NCBI GenBank assembly: GCA_029860345.1
Contig: JAOUBJ010000017.1
Location: forward strand, 1-62,500
Length of the DNA stretch: 62,500 nucleotides
Reading direction: 5' to 3'
Origin: Candidatus Zixiibacteriota bacterium
Lineage (GTDB): Bacteria; Zixibacteria; MSB-5A5; GN15; FEB-12
In this document: positions 52,165 to 61,187 of the stretch, one piece after another
Position numbering within the stretch: position 1 is the stretch's first letter
Layout of the letters: every line of letters begins with the position of its first letter
The notes under the pieces: generated by a model
Told to the model about the DNA's origin: nothing
Seen by the model: only the letters and a program-made list of their open reading frames with translations
Database searches by the model: none
Made by a program: the position numbers and the translations under genes

Positions 52165-52878
52165 ATGCTCACAAAACTGCTCATCTGCTCCCTGGTTCTG
52201 ACTATGGCGGCGCCATCGGTGATGGCCGACCGCCGCAAGTATGTCTGGACTTACGGGACGCAGACAACACCCGAAGGAAGTTCTGAGATCGAGTTTTACC
52301 AGACGACCAAACTGGACAAAAGCGACAGTTGGGAATATCGCATCGAAATCGAACACGGCCTCTCCCCCCGTTGGGATTTTTCTGTTTATCAGATTTTCGC
52401 CCAAAAGGAGGGTGAAGGGATCAAGTGGGATGCATTTCAGTTGCGATCTCGCTATCGGCTGGCCGAGCCGGGGACGGTTTTTGGCGACCCGGTTCTCTAC
52501 CTGGAGTACCGACGCAAGACTGACCTGACGGCACAGAACAAGGCCGAAGCCAAGCTTCTTCTGGGGCGCAATTTCGACCGTGTCAACATTGCCGTCAATC
52601 CGGTTTACGAGTTCTTCTGGGCGCCCGGCGATCCGGTCCATGAGATCGGGCTTGATGTCGGTCTGTCGTATGAATTCTCGTACAAGTTCTCAGCAGGCGT
52701 AGAATCGACCTCGCGCCGCGAGTTTCTTAAGGACGCAGACGACGAAGTAGGTTCCTATTTCGGCCCAACCATCTCATTCGCCTCCGGCACCGTATTCTAC
52801 ACAGTCGGATATGCATGGGGTTTGACTGACGACTCCAACGACGCCCGCGCCCGTTTCCTCATGGGAGTTGGCTTTTGA
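52165..52878 (+). CDS. Outer-membrane-type beta-barrel protein
   Basis: 237 residues from the ATG at 52165 (GAGAGG seven bases upstream). Signal peptide MLTKLLICSLVLTM, cleavage near VMA. The mature part alternates hydrophobic and polar residues in ~10-residue strands with aromatic ends (WEYRIEIEHGLSP, YLEYRRKTDL, NPVYEFFWAPG, VFYTVGYAWGL) and closes on Phe (MGVGF), as expected for an outer-membrane barrel. No specific family recognised. It overlaps the following c-type haem gene by four bases and follows a strong, apparently repressible promoter. Confidence 0.7.
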   Translation: MLTKLLICSLVLTMAAPSVMADRRKYVWTYGTQTTPEGSSEIEFYQTTKLDKSDSWEYRIEIEHGLSPRWDFSVYQIFAQKEGEGIKWDAFQLRSRYRLAEPGTVFGDPVLYLEYRRKTDLTAQNKAEAKLLLGRNFDRVNIAVNPVYEFFWAPGDPVHEIGLDVGLSYEFSYKFSAGVESTSRREFLKDADDEVGSYFGPTISFASGTVFYTVGYAWGLTDDSNDARARFLMGVGF

Positions 52879-53147
52879 TATTTGAACGAAAAATCTTGGT
52901 GTGGGTGGTTGCGACGGTCGGCATATTGGCAATAATGTCGTCCTGTCGGAACCATTCTGCAGGTGAGGTCCGCTCCGCAGGTGAGCGGGCCTTTCGTTAC
53001 AAGTGTGCGACCTGTCACAGTTTACCTGATCACTCGGCCAGGCCTGATGACGATTGGCCCGGCTTCTTAGCTGACCATGCCGATCGCGCCGGGCTGACCG
53101 ATGAGCAGATCAAACTTATCTCGGGCCATCTGGGCAACGTCAACTGA
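52875..53147 (+). CDS. Small exported protein with a CxxCH haem-binding motif
   Basis: 90 residues. Start TTG at 52875 overlaps the previous stop (TTGA), so translation is coupled. The N-terminus is a hydrophobic signal with Cys at IMSSC, possibly a lipobox. One KCATCHSLP motif would bind haem c covalently. A distal Met ligand is not evident in the short C-terminus (WPGFLADHADRAGLTDEQIKLISGHLG), although the DEQIKLISGHL helix is like the last helix of class I cytochromes. Probably a small periplasmic haem protein working with the barrel protein; role unknown. Confidence 0.75.
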   Translation: MIFERKILVWVVATVGILAIMSSCRNHSAGEVRSAGERAFRYKCATCHSLPDHSARPDDDWPGFLADHADRAGLTDEQIKLISGHLGNVN

Positions 53148-53376
53148 CTCGTCGGCTCCGATCAACTCCAAAGCCCTCTACGAATTCTTCATTGACAAAT
53201 TCAGGTTTTGTATTATTCTTAAAATGAGGGACCGCGATAGCCATTATGTGGCATGATTGACGATTTGTAGCGCCAACGCCCTCCATATTGCTTAATGAGT
53301 ATAGTCCGCTGTCCGGTGTATCGTTGTATGTACGCCACGCGGCGAAACGCTGTCCAAAAGCAGGGAGACCCAGTCG

Positions 53377-54426
53377 GTGACCAAATCTCTAATCCTGAGC
53401 GCCTTGCTCTGTTCCGGCCTTGCGGCAAACGCTGCAGATAGAGATGGGCTGAATGAGCCTTCTTCAACACCGGCGGTTGAAACCGTGCCTTTGTCTTCCG
53501 ACAGTTTCAACGTCGCCGAAATCCTAACCCCGGTCGATCCAAACCTGGACAAGGTGGAACATGCCGACGATGAGTATTTCAGAGCACTGGGTACCCTTAT
53601 AGACGATCCGATTTTCGCTATGACCAACTACGGCTCCGATCTGGTTGTGGCACAAACGACTTTTTTCAAATCTTCTCATGGGCCGAGCAGTGTAAAACGC
53701 TGGGCCGGCCAACGTTGGGAGATGATGGGCTCGTTTATGGACAATTTCGTGAGCGATCTGGTTGAGTTTGAGGGCGATCTGATCGCGGGCGGGATGTTCA
53801 AATATGTCGGCGGCACCGAGGCGCGACGAGTTGCGCGGTGGGATGGTGAGAATTGGCAGCCTTTGGGATCAGGACTAAACGGTCGGGTGTGCGCGCTTGT
53901 GGTCTACAAAGGCGAGCTTGTGGCCGGCGGCAACTTCACCGTCGAGGGTTGTATCAAGAAAGGAATGTTGGCCCGGTGGGATGGCTCCGACTGGCAAACC
54001 CTGGGCACCGGCTGGGATCACCCAATCTATGCCCTGGCCGTTTACAATTCCGAGTTGATTGCAGCCGGTACTTTTCATCATGAGAATCAGGTGCACGACA
54101 ATTGTGTCGCCCGTTTGGACGGTGACAATTGGATACCGTTGGGCGACGGCAAAGACTGCTCGGTTGTGGCCATGACCGAGTTTGAGGATGATCTTTTGGC
54201 TTTGGGATCGTTTTGGCCAAAAACAGGATTCAGCCCCGGCAGCCTGGCCAGTTGGAATGACAGTCTGTGGCGGCCACTGGATTCCGATTGCTCACATGAT
54301 GTATTCGCCCTGGCGATCCATCGCGGCCGTTTGCTGGCGGGCGGATGGTTCCAACAGGCCGGCGGTATCCAGCACAGTTCCCTGGCTAGTTGGGACGGAC
54401 AGCGTTGGCGTCCGCTGGGACAATAG
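53377..54426 (+). CDS. Secreted beta-propeller-like repeat protein
   Basis: 349 residues from GTG 53377, with AGGGAG upstream. Signal peptide MTKSLILSALLCSGL, cleavage near ANA. From residue ~70 there are six to seven repeats of ~45 residues of the form ARWDG..W..LG.G....V.AL..Y...L.AGG.F, which is the pattern of WD40/kelch-like or delta-60-type propellers in metagenomic secreted proteins. No catalytic residues visible. It precedes a lipoprotein gene by 95 bases on the same strand. Function unknown. Confidence 0.7.
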   Translation: MTKSLILSALLCSGLAANAADRDGLNEPSSTPAVETVPLSSDSFNVAEILTPVDPNLDKVEHADDEYFRALGTLIDDPIFAMTNYGSDLVVAQTTFFKSSHGPSSVKRWAGQRWEMMGSFMDNFVSDLVEFEGDLIAGGMFKYVGGTEARRVARWDGENWQPLGSGLNGRVCALVVYKGELVAGGNFTVEGCIKKGMLARWDGSDWQTLGTGWDHPIYALAVYNSELIAAGTFHHENQVHDNCVARLDGDNWIPLGDGKDCSVVAMTEFEDDLLALGSFWPKTGFSPGSLASWNDSLWRPLDSDCSHDVFALAIHRGRLLAGGWFQQAGGIQHSSLASWDGQRWRPLGQ

Positions 54427-54521
54427 TCTGCCTCCTGACCCCTCCACTTCTTCGGGTAGCTCACTGGAACCACTCCTTCAGGGCCAGTGTTCTATTGACC
54501 AGAAAGTGCCGAGGAGCGATA

Positions 54522-55388
54522 TTGCATACCATGAAAAAGCGGTTTATCAATCGATCTTCAAGTATCTGCCTTGCGGTGCTAACACTTGCAGGCCTGGCCA
54601 CGCTGTCGGGTTGCGGCGCTAACTACCATGTCACCAGGGCGATCAGCAACAACCGCCCCGCCCGCGATCTGAAAGCACCCGTGGAAATCATTCATCGCGG
54701 GACCCATCCGGAGAGACCGTTTCAGGTCCTGGGCAAGATTTTTGTAGAAAAAAGCTATAGCCTCTGGAATGCCGGCGACCGCGATGTGGATATCATCGAG
54801 AGACTGAAAGTGGCCGCACGAAAACTGGGTGCCGAGGCTATTATCGATGCACATGTCTACGCGGCTCGAGGCAACTATAGTTCCGACACAAAACGCTGGG
54901 CCGGTGGCCTGGCCGTCACTTTTGCCGACACGGCGGTTCAACAAGCCGCCACCGACTTCGTGGTGATCATCCCCACTCTGGCCGGTGCCTCATTTGGACA
55001 ACAAGAAGCTATTCGCGAGTATTTGCAATACGATCTCCAGAAAAAAGGGTTCTACGCCATGCTCTCGAAGGACTCGCTGACCGAGGCGAACATAAGTCAA
55101 CTTTCCGAAATCGACCTGAAGACATCCGGCCAACAGCTTGCCTCTTATGTCATGATGGTAGAATACAGACTGCCGACACTCGGGATGCGTGACCACAACG
55201 TCAAGGCAGTCCTGGTGTCGGCCGACAAGCGATCTGCCGTGTGGCAGAATGCCGTCGATCTGTCCATTGGCGATGAGACGCCACCGGTGGAGGAAAACGT
55301 GATTCATGCCCCCAACATCGCAACGTTGAAACGCGCCATCAAAAACCTGATTCTACCGCTGCCGGACTACTCCGCATTTCGAAACTGA
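54522..55388 (+). CDS. Putative lipoprotein of unknown function
   Basis: 288 residues. The TTG at 54522 is five bases after GAGGAG; the ATG at 54531 (MKKRFINRSS) is the alternative, with a spacing that is too long. A lipoprotein signal ends at the lipobox TLSGC. The mature part contains LGKIFVEKSYSLWNAGDRDVDIIERLKVAARKLGAEAIIDAHVY, which reads like an alpha/beta domain of envelope lipoproteins, and a C-terminal half with RAIKNLILPLPDY. I cannot name a family. Probably anchored in the outer or inner membrane facing the periplasm. Confidence 0.7.
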   Translation: MHTMKKRFINRSSSICLAVLTLAGLATLSGCGANYHVTRAISNNRPARDLKAPVEIIHRGTHPERPFQVLGKIFVEKSYSLWNAGDRDVDIIERLKVAARKLGAEAIIDAHVYAARGNYSSDTKRWAGGLAVTFADTAVQQAATDFVVIIPTLAGASFGQQEAIREYLQYDLQKKGFYAMLSKDSLTEANISQLSEIDLKTSGQQLASYVMMVEYRLPTLGMRDHNVKAVLVSADKRSAVWQNAVDLSIGDETPPVEENVIHAPNIATLKRAIKNLILPLPDYSAFRN

Positions 55389-55492
55389 GAACCTAAGTAG
55401 ACAAGATTCATGCTTGACGACGTCCTTGAATTTTCCTATGCAATCGGCGTACCTTTGATGATGGATAAAATTGCAGCATGAAGGATGAAGCC

Positions 55493-55744
55493 ATGGAATA
55501 CAGACTAAAAGTTGGCGAGTCGGCGCGGATCAACCATTCGATTTTTTCTTCGCATCTTGTGATCTATGCCGGAATGCCGAACCAGGACACCTACTCGCTG
55601 GCCATCACGCATTCGGAAGGAGCTCGGCATGGCGGTTACAATCTGTTCATGCCCAAAGATCGGCGCGAAGTGTTTCATAAGAAGGGTAAGATCGTCGTGC
55701 TCGATGTCAATGCGAACGAGATCCGTCTTAAGATCGAACATTGA
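55493..55744 (+). CDS. Small hypothetical protein, 83 residues
   Basis: ATG 55493 (MEYRLKVGE) is preferred over the ATG at 55478 because AAGGA lies seven bases upstream. The sequence looks like a short all-beta domain: VGESARINHSIFSSHLVIYAG, SLAITHSEGARHGGYNLFMP, GKIVVLDVNANEIRLKIE. No signal peptide, so cytoplasmic. No family recognised. The following ~296 bases hold no supported gene. Confidence 0.55.
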   Translation: MEYRLKVGESARINHSIFSSHLVIYAGMPNQDTYSLAITHSEGARHGGYNLFMPKDRREVFHKKGKIVVLDVNANEIRLKIEH

Positions 55745-56040
55745 GGGCGGTGGTCTTCCCTGGAGTAGAACCCACTTCTACTCCGCTTCAAGGTCTAGAC
55801 CGTGGAGATGTATCGTTGCAGGTACTCGCTTGGTTGGCAGAGTACTCGAACTCGGCACAATGGGTATCCACTATTTCCGGAGAAAGACCGCTTGACATCC
55901 GAGGACGACCAGGGTAGGATGTGACGTTATAAGCTGGGTTTGTCTCCCACGCTGATCCGGTCGATCGTGGGGTCGTCAAGCCGAAGAGTTCCTTGAAGCA
56001 AGCCACAATCTAAACTCGGCTAGTAGCCAAAGGAGGAAAC

Positions 56041-56598
56041 ATGCTCCGAAAGCGCAGAATCCCACTAATATCGGTCCCTGGGCTGTCATTGCTGGGCCAA
56101 AACTGTATATGGCAATTGCACAAAGTTGTCCGCGGCAAGCGCTCTATCCGGCTGGGCCGGTCGTATAAATGCCCCAGAGGCATTACACAAAAAGGTAACT
56201 GTGAGTTCAAGGTTGGGCTGGTCTCGGCACCCAAAGGCTGTGATCAGGACCCCGGTCTCATTCCCGGGGGTAGCGTACTGACAGCAGAGGGCACTATTGT
56301 CCGGCGTAGCGACGGACTGGCGCAGTTCGTCGGACGCTTCAAGATACTTGATCCAGGCGGCAGAGCGATCTTTAGCGGACACATCGTGACGTTCGACAGA
56401 ATCGGTAGCCATCAAAAACCGTTCGGAAGTGAATCCTGCAAACAGCCCAAGCATGTCGAGGGTTGGATCGATGGGAAAGGACTGTACAAGCTTCGAGACT
56501 GGACAATACGGGCCGACCTTGTGGCAGAGGGCTCCTTGAGTCTTAAGCGCCGGTCTACACTGTTATGGGGCTTTCTCAATGGCGTGTTAACCAGGTGA
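56041..56598 (+). CDS. Hypothetical protein, 185 residues
   Basis: A textbook AAAGGAGG precedes the ATG at 56041, so translation is credible. The N-terminus is basic and lacks a clear signal peptide. The middle (GGSVLTAEGTIVRRSDGLAQFVGRFKILDPGGRAIFSGHIVTFDRIGSH) looks like a beta-barrel or lipocalin-like segment. HVEGWIDGKGLYKLRDWTIRADLVAEGSL follows. Four Cys are scattered. Function not recognised. Confidence 0.6.
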   Translation: MLRKRRIPLISVPGLSLLGQNCIWQLHKVVRGKRSIRLGRSYKCPRGITQKGNCEFKVGLVSAPKGCDQDPGLIPGGSVLTAEGTIVRRSDGLAQFVGRFKILDPGGRAIFSGHIVTFDRIGSHQKPFGSESCKQPKHVEGWIDGKGLYKLRDWTIRADLVAEGSLSLKRRSTLLWGFLNGVLTR

Positions 56599-56734
56599 TC
56601 GTGGCGGCATGGCCACTACGATAACTTTCGACGGCGTGCTAACCCGCCGTATACCCCAGGTTCCATCGAGATTAGCTTGTAATTCGCCGGTAGTGGCAGA
56701 AAGGTCAATCGTGTAAAGCAACCGGAGATCACCT

Positions 56735-57184
56735 ATGCCGACCGACACCAAGATCACACTTCGCGAAATCACGGCCGAGACACTCAGCCCGATTCTGAAA
56801 CTAAAAGTGGCCGAACATCAGAATCAGTTTGTAGCCCCCAATGCTGTGTCGATTGCACAGGCTCATTTTTCCGAGCACGCCTGGTTTCGAGGAATATACG
56901 CAGGCGACACGCCTGTTGGGTTTGTCATGCTACACATCGATCTTGAAAAACCGGAGTGTTTTCTCTGGCGGTATATGATCGATAACAACCATCAGGGTAA
57001 CGGCTATGGTTACCGCGCCATGCAACTGGTTATCGAATATGTCCGCAACCTTCCGGGCATAAGTGAATTCGACCTGAGCTATGTGCGCAGCAAGGGTGAT
57101 CCATCCGGATTCTATGCCAAACTCGGTTTCGTGGACACCGGCCGAATGATCGACGGTGAATACATTATGCTGCTGGAATTCTAA
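56735..57184 (+). CDS. GNAT acetyltransferase, diamine/spermidine acetyltransferase-like
   Basis: 149 residues, GGAG seven bases before the ATG. The early HQNQFVAPNAVSIAQA segment is typical of the SpeG/BltD-like diamine and polyamine acetyltransferases. Acetyl-CoA site: WRYMIDNNHQGNGYGYRAMQLVIE. The end SKGDPSGFYAKLGFVDTG is the usual last strand-helix. Substrate assignment to a polyamine is by family resemblance only. Single gene. Confidence 0.82.
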   Translation: MPTDTKITLREITAETLSPILKLKVAEHQNQFVAPNAVSIAQAHFSEHAWFRGIYAGDTPVGFVMLHIDLEKPECFLWRYMIDNNHQGNGYGYRAMQLVIEYVRNLPGISEFDLSYVRSKGDPSGFYAKLGFVDTGRMIDGEYIMLLEF

Positions 57185-57223
57185 CGTCGGAAATGAGCGA
57201 ATAGACCCGACTTCGAGTAGCCT

Positions 57224-57493
57224 CTACTCCACGTGCAGCAGTATAACAACGAGCGTTGAGATTATCATGGCCGCATTCCAATACAAGGGCCGAAGGTATC
57301 TTGGGTCGACTTTTTTGCTTTGGCGCAATGTCTCCCACAGAAGCGCAGTCAATCCCGGGACGGCGTTGTAGAGGTACCGAATCTCAACGTGCAAAATGCG
57401 TTTGGCAGCGAAGGCCAAAAGTATGATGCAGAAGCCTAGTCCCAACGCAATCTTGATCTCGTCGGATTCTAGCAGTGCTTTTATCTTCGACAT
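57224..57493 (-). CDS. Small two-helix membrane protein
   Basis: 89 residues. A short polar start (MSKIKALLESDEIK) is followed by helix 1 (IALGLGFCIILLAFAAKRIL), a loop with a hydrophobic half-helix (NAVPGLTALLWETL), and helix 2 at the very end (NAAMIISTLVVILL). The ribosome site is weak. No family recognised. It stands between two acetyltransferase/small-protein genes of opposite orientation. Confidence 0.55.
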   Translation of the reverse strand: MSKIKALLESDEIKIALGLGFCIILLAFAAKRILHVEIRYLYNAVPGLTALLWETLRQSKKVDPRYLRPLYWNAAMIISTLVVILLHVE

Positions 57494-57727
57494 CGTTCAA
57501 TTCCATGGTTCTGTGCGCGCTGCACGTTTCCGTGTCCGGCGAAGTCTCTTCCCTGCTTGGCGGTTTCAGAGTAGCAATGATCGAGCAGTCTGTCAAGGTG
57601 AGACTTGGGCGGTGGCGCCCAAATATCGATGCTGCATGCATAAATACTCAGTCTCCGAGACTTCTGCAACTTTCCCCAGACACGCCGGTCTGACACAATA
57701 GAACACAAGAGACTAAGGAAGGATTGT

Positions 57728-57847
57728 ATGGACCAGCAGAACAGTTCAAACGGGAATGCCACGGCGGCTTGGGGAATTATCGGGGTCGTGGCCTTGGCGG
57801 CTTTACTCTTAGCCTTTTTTGCCGTGTCTCGCTCCGGCGTGTTTTAG
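57728..57847 (+). CDS. 39-residue single-helix membrane peptide
   Basis: A polar N-terminus (MDQQNSSNGNATA) precedes one helix (WGIIGVVALAALLLAFFAV) and a short SRSGVF end. AAGGAAGGA lies three to eleven bases upstream of the ATG, a strong site. It is too short for most gene finders. It lies convergent to the NTF2-like gene at 57866 with 18 bases between. Function unknown. Confidence 0.6.
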   Translation: MDQQNSSNGNATAAWGIIGVVALAALLLAFFAVSRSGVF

Positions 57848-57865
57848 GCCGGTCTCGGTTACATC

Positions 57866-58297
57866 TTACGGGCGGCTTGCCTGGCCCCAGGCGCCTCCGG
57901 TGGGGATCACGGTAATGTGCGACCCGGCTTGTATCCAATCGCCGGATTCGCGACGATAAACATCAACCGAGCGTAGCGGGAGCGAGTGCGAACTGCCATC
58001 CTCCCCTTCGTACTGGTACCTGGCCACATAGTAGACGAGGGCCAGATCACCGTAAAGTTGCACCTCGGTGTCGAGTAGTTCAAAGCCGGTTCCCTTGAAG
58101 CTTTCCAGCGATTTGTCGACGTTGGCCATGTAGGCATCGATACCGCGTTCGATCCCCACGCTGGGTCCCAGGAACCCTACCCAGTCCTCGGTGTGGGCTT
58201 TTTTGATAGCTTCCCGGTCCCGCTTCAGAAAGGACTGAAAGATACAGTGGATATGACCGATGATCTTTTCGCGATCTGCTCTTTGTGTGTCCGTCAT
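57866..58297 (-). CDS. NTF2/SnoaL-like fold protein
   Basis: 143 residues from ATG 58297, chosen for GGAGAG eight bases upstream; an ATG five codons earlier is possible. The layout matches the DUF4440/SnoaL-like cone fold: a helical start (IGHIHCIFQSFLKRDREAIKKAHTEDWVGFLGP), GIDAYMANVDKSLESF, then strands VQLYGDLALVYYVARYQYEG and DVYRRESGDWIQAGSHITVIP. Such proteins bind small hydrophobic ligands or act as small enzymes; nothing more specific is visible. Confidence 0.8.
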   Translation of the reverse strand: MTDTQRADREKIIGHIHCIFQSFLKRDREAIKKAHTEDWVGFLGPSVGIERGIDAYMANVDKSLESFKGTGFELLDTEVQLYGDLALVYYVARYQYEGEDGSSHSLPLRSVDVYRRESGDWIQAGSHITVIPTGGAWGQASRP

Positions 58298-58407
58298 TTT
58301 GCGACTCTCCATTTGTCCTGATTTGATCTACTTTGTCCATGTAGTATAAGCGGATTTCGGTTAATTGGTATCACATTTTGCGGGGCCGAGGAGTTGTGTT
58401 TCCGACC

Positions 58408-58437
58408 TTGACAAGACACGTCACGATATGTTATACT
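58408..58437 (+). promoter_or_regulatory. Sigma-70-type promoter of the DsrE-like gene
   Basis: TTGACA at 58408-58413 and TATACT at 58432-58437 with 18 bases between. It lies ~58 bases before the ATG at 58495, on the correct strand. Confidence 0.6.
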
Positions 58438-58494
58438 TGGACCCAGTTTAACTATGTTTACAAGGCTCTATCAATCTCAAACTATGAGGCATTC

Positions 58495-58866
58495 ATGTCT
58501 GACGAAAAGAAGAAATTGGTAATCCTGATCGCCTGCGGTCTGGATGACGAGAAAATGTCGGTGGCCTGGAGTGTCGCCAAGGGGGGAGTCAAGACCGGCC
58601 TTGATGTAACAGTGTTTTTGACGGCAGGGGCGGTCGATGTTGTTCGCAAGGGTGCGGCCGACAAAGTACGGCTTAATCCGATGGACCCGCCGGTCGGCGA
58701 AATGATGGAAACGGTCACCTCGGCTGGTACAAAGATACTGGTCTGTCCGCCCTGTGCAGATGTGCGTGGATATACACAGGACGACTTCATTGATGGCGTT
58801 GTAATCACTGGTTCGGGCGCGATTCACCAACTGATTCTGGAGGGCGCCGCGACTCTGAGTTTCTGA
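58495..58866 (+). CDS. DsrE/DsrF-like family protein
   Basis: 123 residues from ATG 58495 (GAGG five bases upstream). Alpha/beta fold of the DsrE family: LVILIACGLDDEKMSVAWSVAKGGVKTGLDVTVFLTAGAVDVV, followed by GTKILVCPPCADVRGY, whose Cys pair is at the position of the sulfur-relay Cys in related proteins, and a final GAIHQLILEGAATLSF. Members shuttle sulfur or are peroxiredoxin-like with unknown role. No other dsr or tus genes lie nearby, so a stand-alone function is likely. Has its own promoter. Confidence 0.8.
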   Translation: MSDEKKKLVILIACGLDDEKMSVAWSVAKGGVKTGLDVTVFLTAGAVDVVRKGAADKVRLNPMDPPVGEMMETVTSAGTKILVCPPCADVRGYTQDDFIDGVVITGSGAIHQLILEGAATLSF

Positions 58867-58935
58867 TTTTGTGCCAAGCGGCCGGACGGTATCACCCTCG
58901 GCCCGCTCGAAAGGGGGCCGGGGTATTCGCTTGCA

Positions 58936-59580
58936 TTAGTCATCATCCGCTCGGTGTCTGGTCACTTCTTCATCTATCCAGTCCTCTTCCTGAAAGCTGA
59001 CCCCGCCTCGACCCGGTACTTTGCGGATGGCCCCGGCCCGGTAGAGCGGACAGCTTTTGGGTCCATAGCAGAAGGTCTCGGATCGGTATCTCTTTATCCA
59101 TGGTTTCCAGTTGTCGATGACTAACTCTACCGGCATCCTGCATCCCCAGATACATGTCGTGCACTTCAGTTCGTAGGTCCTGGCGGCCAGGCGGCGATGC
59201 CCTCGTTCCCGGTATGTCCAAAGATCAGGCGGTACTTTGAGAAAAGGTGGGCTCTTCAAAGACACTTCCACATTGGCCGTCTCGGTTAAAGTAATCCGAC
59301 TCGTCTTGTAGTACGCTGCGTTTTCCAGTCGCGGATCATTGACAGGAACCGACAGGCCACTGACTTCCATACCGGCACAAAACTGATGTTTCTCGTGGGC
59401 GACCTTACCGACGGCAATCAGAAACTCGCTTGTCACATCTCCGCAAGTTCCGTCGAGGCGTAGATTATACCCGAGGTAATTGTGAGATCGCTCATCGAAG
59501 GACCGGTTGAGACGAATCCTCGGCTGCACGGCCACCAGCCGCCCCGACCATGTGACTTTATCGGATTTGCCTATTGTCAT
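58936..59580 (-). CDS. Hypothetical protein with a Cys cluster, possible metal site
   Basis: 214 residues, AAGGATG before the ATG. The first ~110 residues are strand-rich (VTWSGRLVAVQPRIRLNRSF, NYLGYNLRLDG). The second half contains YELKCTTCIWGCRMPVELVIDNWKP and FCYGPKSCPLYRAG, giving about five Cys in CxxC-like spacings that could hold zinc or an iron-sulfur centre. The C-terminus is polar and acidic. No family name can be given with confidence; the pattern is like a conserved uncharacterised family. Single gene. Confidence 0.65.
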   Translation of the reverse strand: MTIGKSDKVTWSGRLVAVQPRIRLNRSFDERSHNYLGYNLRLDGTCGDVTSEFLIAVGKVAHEKHQFCAGMEVSGLSVPVNDPRLENAAYYKTSRITLTETANVEVSLKSPPFLKVPPDLWTYRERGHRRLAARTYELKCTTCIWGCRMPVELVIDNWKPWIKRYRSETFCYGPKSCPLYRAGAIRKVPGRGGVSFQEEDWIDEEVTRHRADDD

Positions 59581-59728
59581 CAGAGATCATCCTTTGTGCG
59601 TCGTCACTTTAGGAAAGATAGATGAAACTCCAGAGGAGCACAATAGTATTCAGTGCCTGTGGGCAACACCATAATGCTGCTGGCCACGCGGCTATGGGAG
59701 GGTTCGACGACGAATACACTCAGCCGGC

Positions 59729-60994
59729 CTAAGGCCGCTCACCTCTGATGCGCCTGGCCAGTTTGCTCACAAAGTGGAAGGCCGAAACCAAGCCGGGAAT
59801 ACGGCGCAACAGTACTTTCGCTCTGGCGGGTAAGTATCCGGTCACGAACGGGAAGCTTCTTGGAGCATAGACCCAGAGATGCCGGTAGACGTGCTTTTGG
59901 CGTTGCCACTTGTCATGCCAGGGCATATCGGTGAGAAAATCGACTTCGTCGATGTCCTCAGAGGCGAAGGCTCTCATCAAGGAGCGCTCAAACAGAATGT
60001 TGCCGGGTCCATACGATGCAAAGGACTCGTCGTAGCTTATCCGCTTGATAATCAGACGTCGTCCCATCTTGACGGCCAATTGGGCCGCCACGGCAAGGTT
60101 GTCGACCTCCATGAAGTGCCACTCCAACCATCCAAGTTCGGCCAGGCGCTGTATCACTTCCCGATAGAAGGACAACACGGATGGATCTGAATCGATCGCG
60201 TACCCGGCCTTGCCTCGCCAACTGGCTGCGTCCACTCTGATAAAATCCTGCACTCTTGCTTCAGTTGACTCGCCGTTGGGTAGAAACACGAATCTCACAT
60301 CGTCCAGTCGGTTAACTCTGTTGTGGGTTCCGGCGAGTGCGCGACGCGTCTTGCGGCTGAGAGATTTGTAGTAATCATCGAAGTCTCCGATAGTCCTGAA
60401 GTAAGACCCTGAGTCGCACTCTTCCGAATACTGGCGAAGGGACCGTGGTTGCTGTTCAATGAAATTGAACAGTGGAGAAGTCGGTGACAACCTGCGCATG
60501 ACCAGATGATGCCAGTGTTTATCGACCTTGTCCAGATTGGCCAGCAAAGCTGTGATGATCTCCGACTCTCTTGGGCCATCGGCCAGGATATCCACCGAGT
60601 AGGTGTGAGGGCCGAACATCGTGCGCAACTGCACAGTGTCCATACCAAACACGCGGTGCGGACAAATCAGCAGCGGTAGCACCCCCACCATTTCAGAACC
60701 GTCAAAAGCAAACAGAACCGCCCAGCGTTCTTGTTCGCGCAGGCGGTGTTTCACGTAGGGGATGATCCAGGCGGCCGAACTCATGGGAATAGGTCGCGGA
60801 GCAGCTAAGGCCAATCGGTCCCAGGCTGATTGGTAATGGACCAGTTCCTCAAGGTCGGTAACGACTTCAACACAGATATTGCCGGATGTTTGACTCACGA
60901 CACTATCGTTTGCAATCGGATTCAACGAGCCCGACTGAGGGTTGACTGAACTTCTCAAAACTTTCCCTAACGAACATGCTGCACCTGCCGGCAT
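59729..60994 (-). CDS. FemAB/CelD-like GNAT acyltransferase (BioF2-like)
   Basis: 421 residues. The middle and C-terminal parts match the Acetyltransf_6 pattern: SRKTRRALAGTHNRVNRL near residue 218, then FIRVDAASWRGKAGYAID, REVIQRLAELGWLEWHFMEVDNLAVAAQLAVKMGRRLIIKRISYDESFASYGPGNILFERSLMRAFASEDIDEVDFL. This is typical of CelD/BioF2-like proteins in exopolysaccharide or envelope gene sets, which transfer acyl or aminoacyl groups. The N-terminal ~40 residues look unstructured, so the true start may be further inside; the ribosome site is weak. Single gene; substrate unknown. Confidence 0.75.
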   Translation of the reverse strand: MPAGAACSLGKVLRSSVNPQSGSLNPIANDSVVSQTSGNICVEVVTDLEELVHYQSAWDRLALAAPRPIPMSSAAWIIPYVKHRLREQERWAVLFAFDGSEMVGVLPLLICPHRVFGMDTVQLRTMFGPHTYSVDILADGPRESEIITALLANLDKVDKHWHHLVMRRLSPTSPLFNFIEQQPRSLRQYSEECDSGSYFRTIGDFDDYYKSLSRKTRRALAGTHNRVNRLDDVRFVFLPNGESTEARVQDFIRVDAASWRGKAGYAIDSDPSVLSFYREVIQRLAELGWLEWHFMEVDNLAVAAQLAVKMGRRLIIKRISYDESFASYGPGNILFERSLMRAFASEDIDEVDFLTDMPWHDKWQRQKHVYRHLWVYAPRSFPFVTGYLPARAKVLLRRIPGLVSAFHFVSKLARRIRGERP

Positions 60995-61187
60995 CCCATT
61001 GACACCGGAATCATACTAATTGTATCGTCTTTTGCACTCCTAAGGAACAGTATGGCGAAAAGATGGACAACAAGAATTCTGCCTGCCCGGTCAAGCCGCC
61101 CATAAATGGGTTTTATGCGCTCCGTTCATTCCCGCTGTGATTGTGGACTTTGGCGCCGGAATCCAGCAAAAAAGTGAATTATCACCT

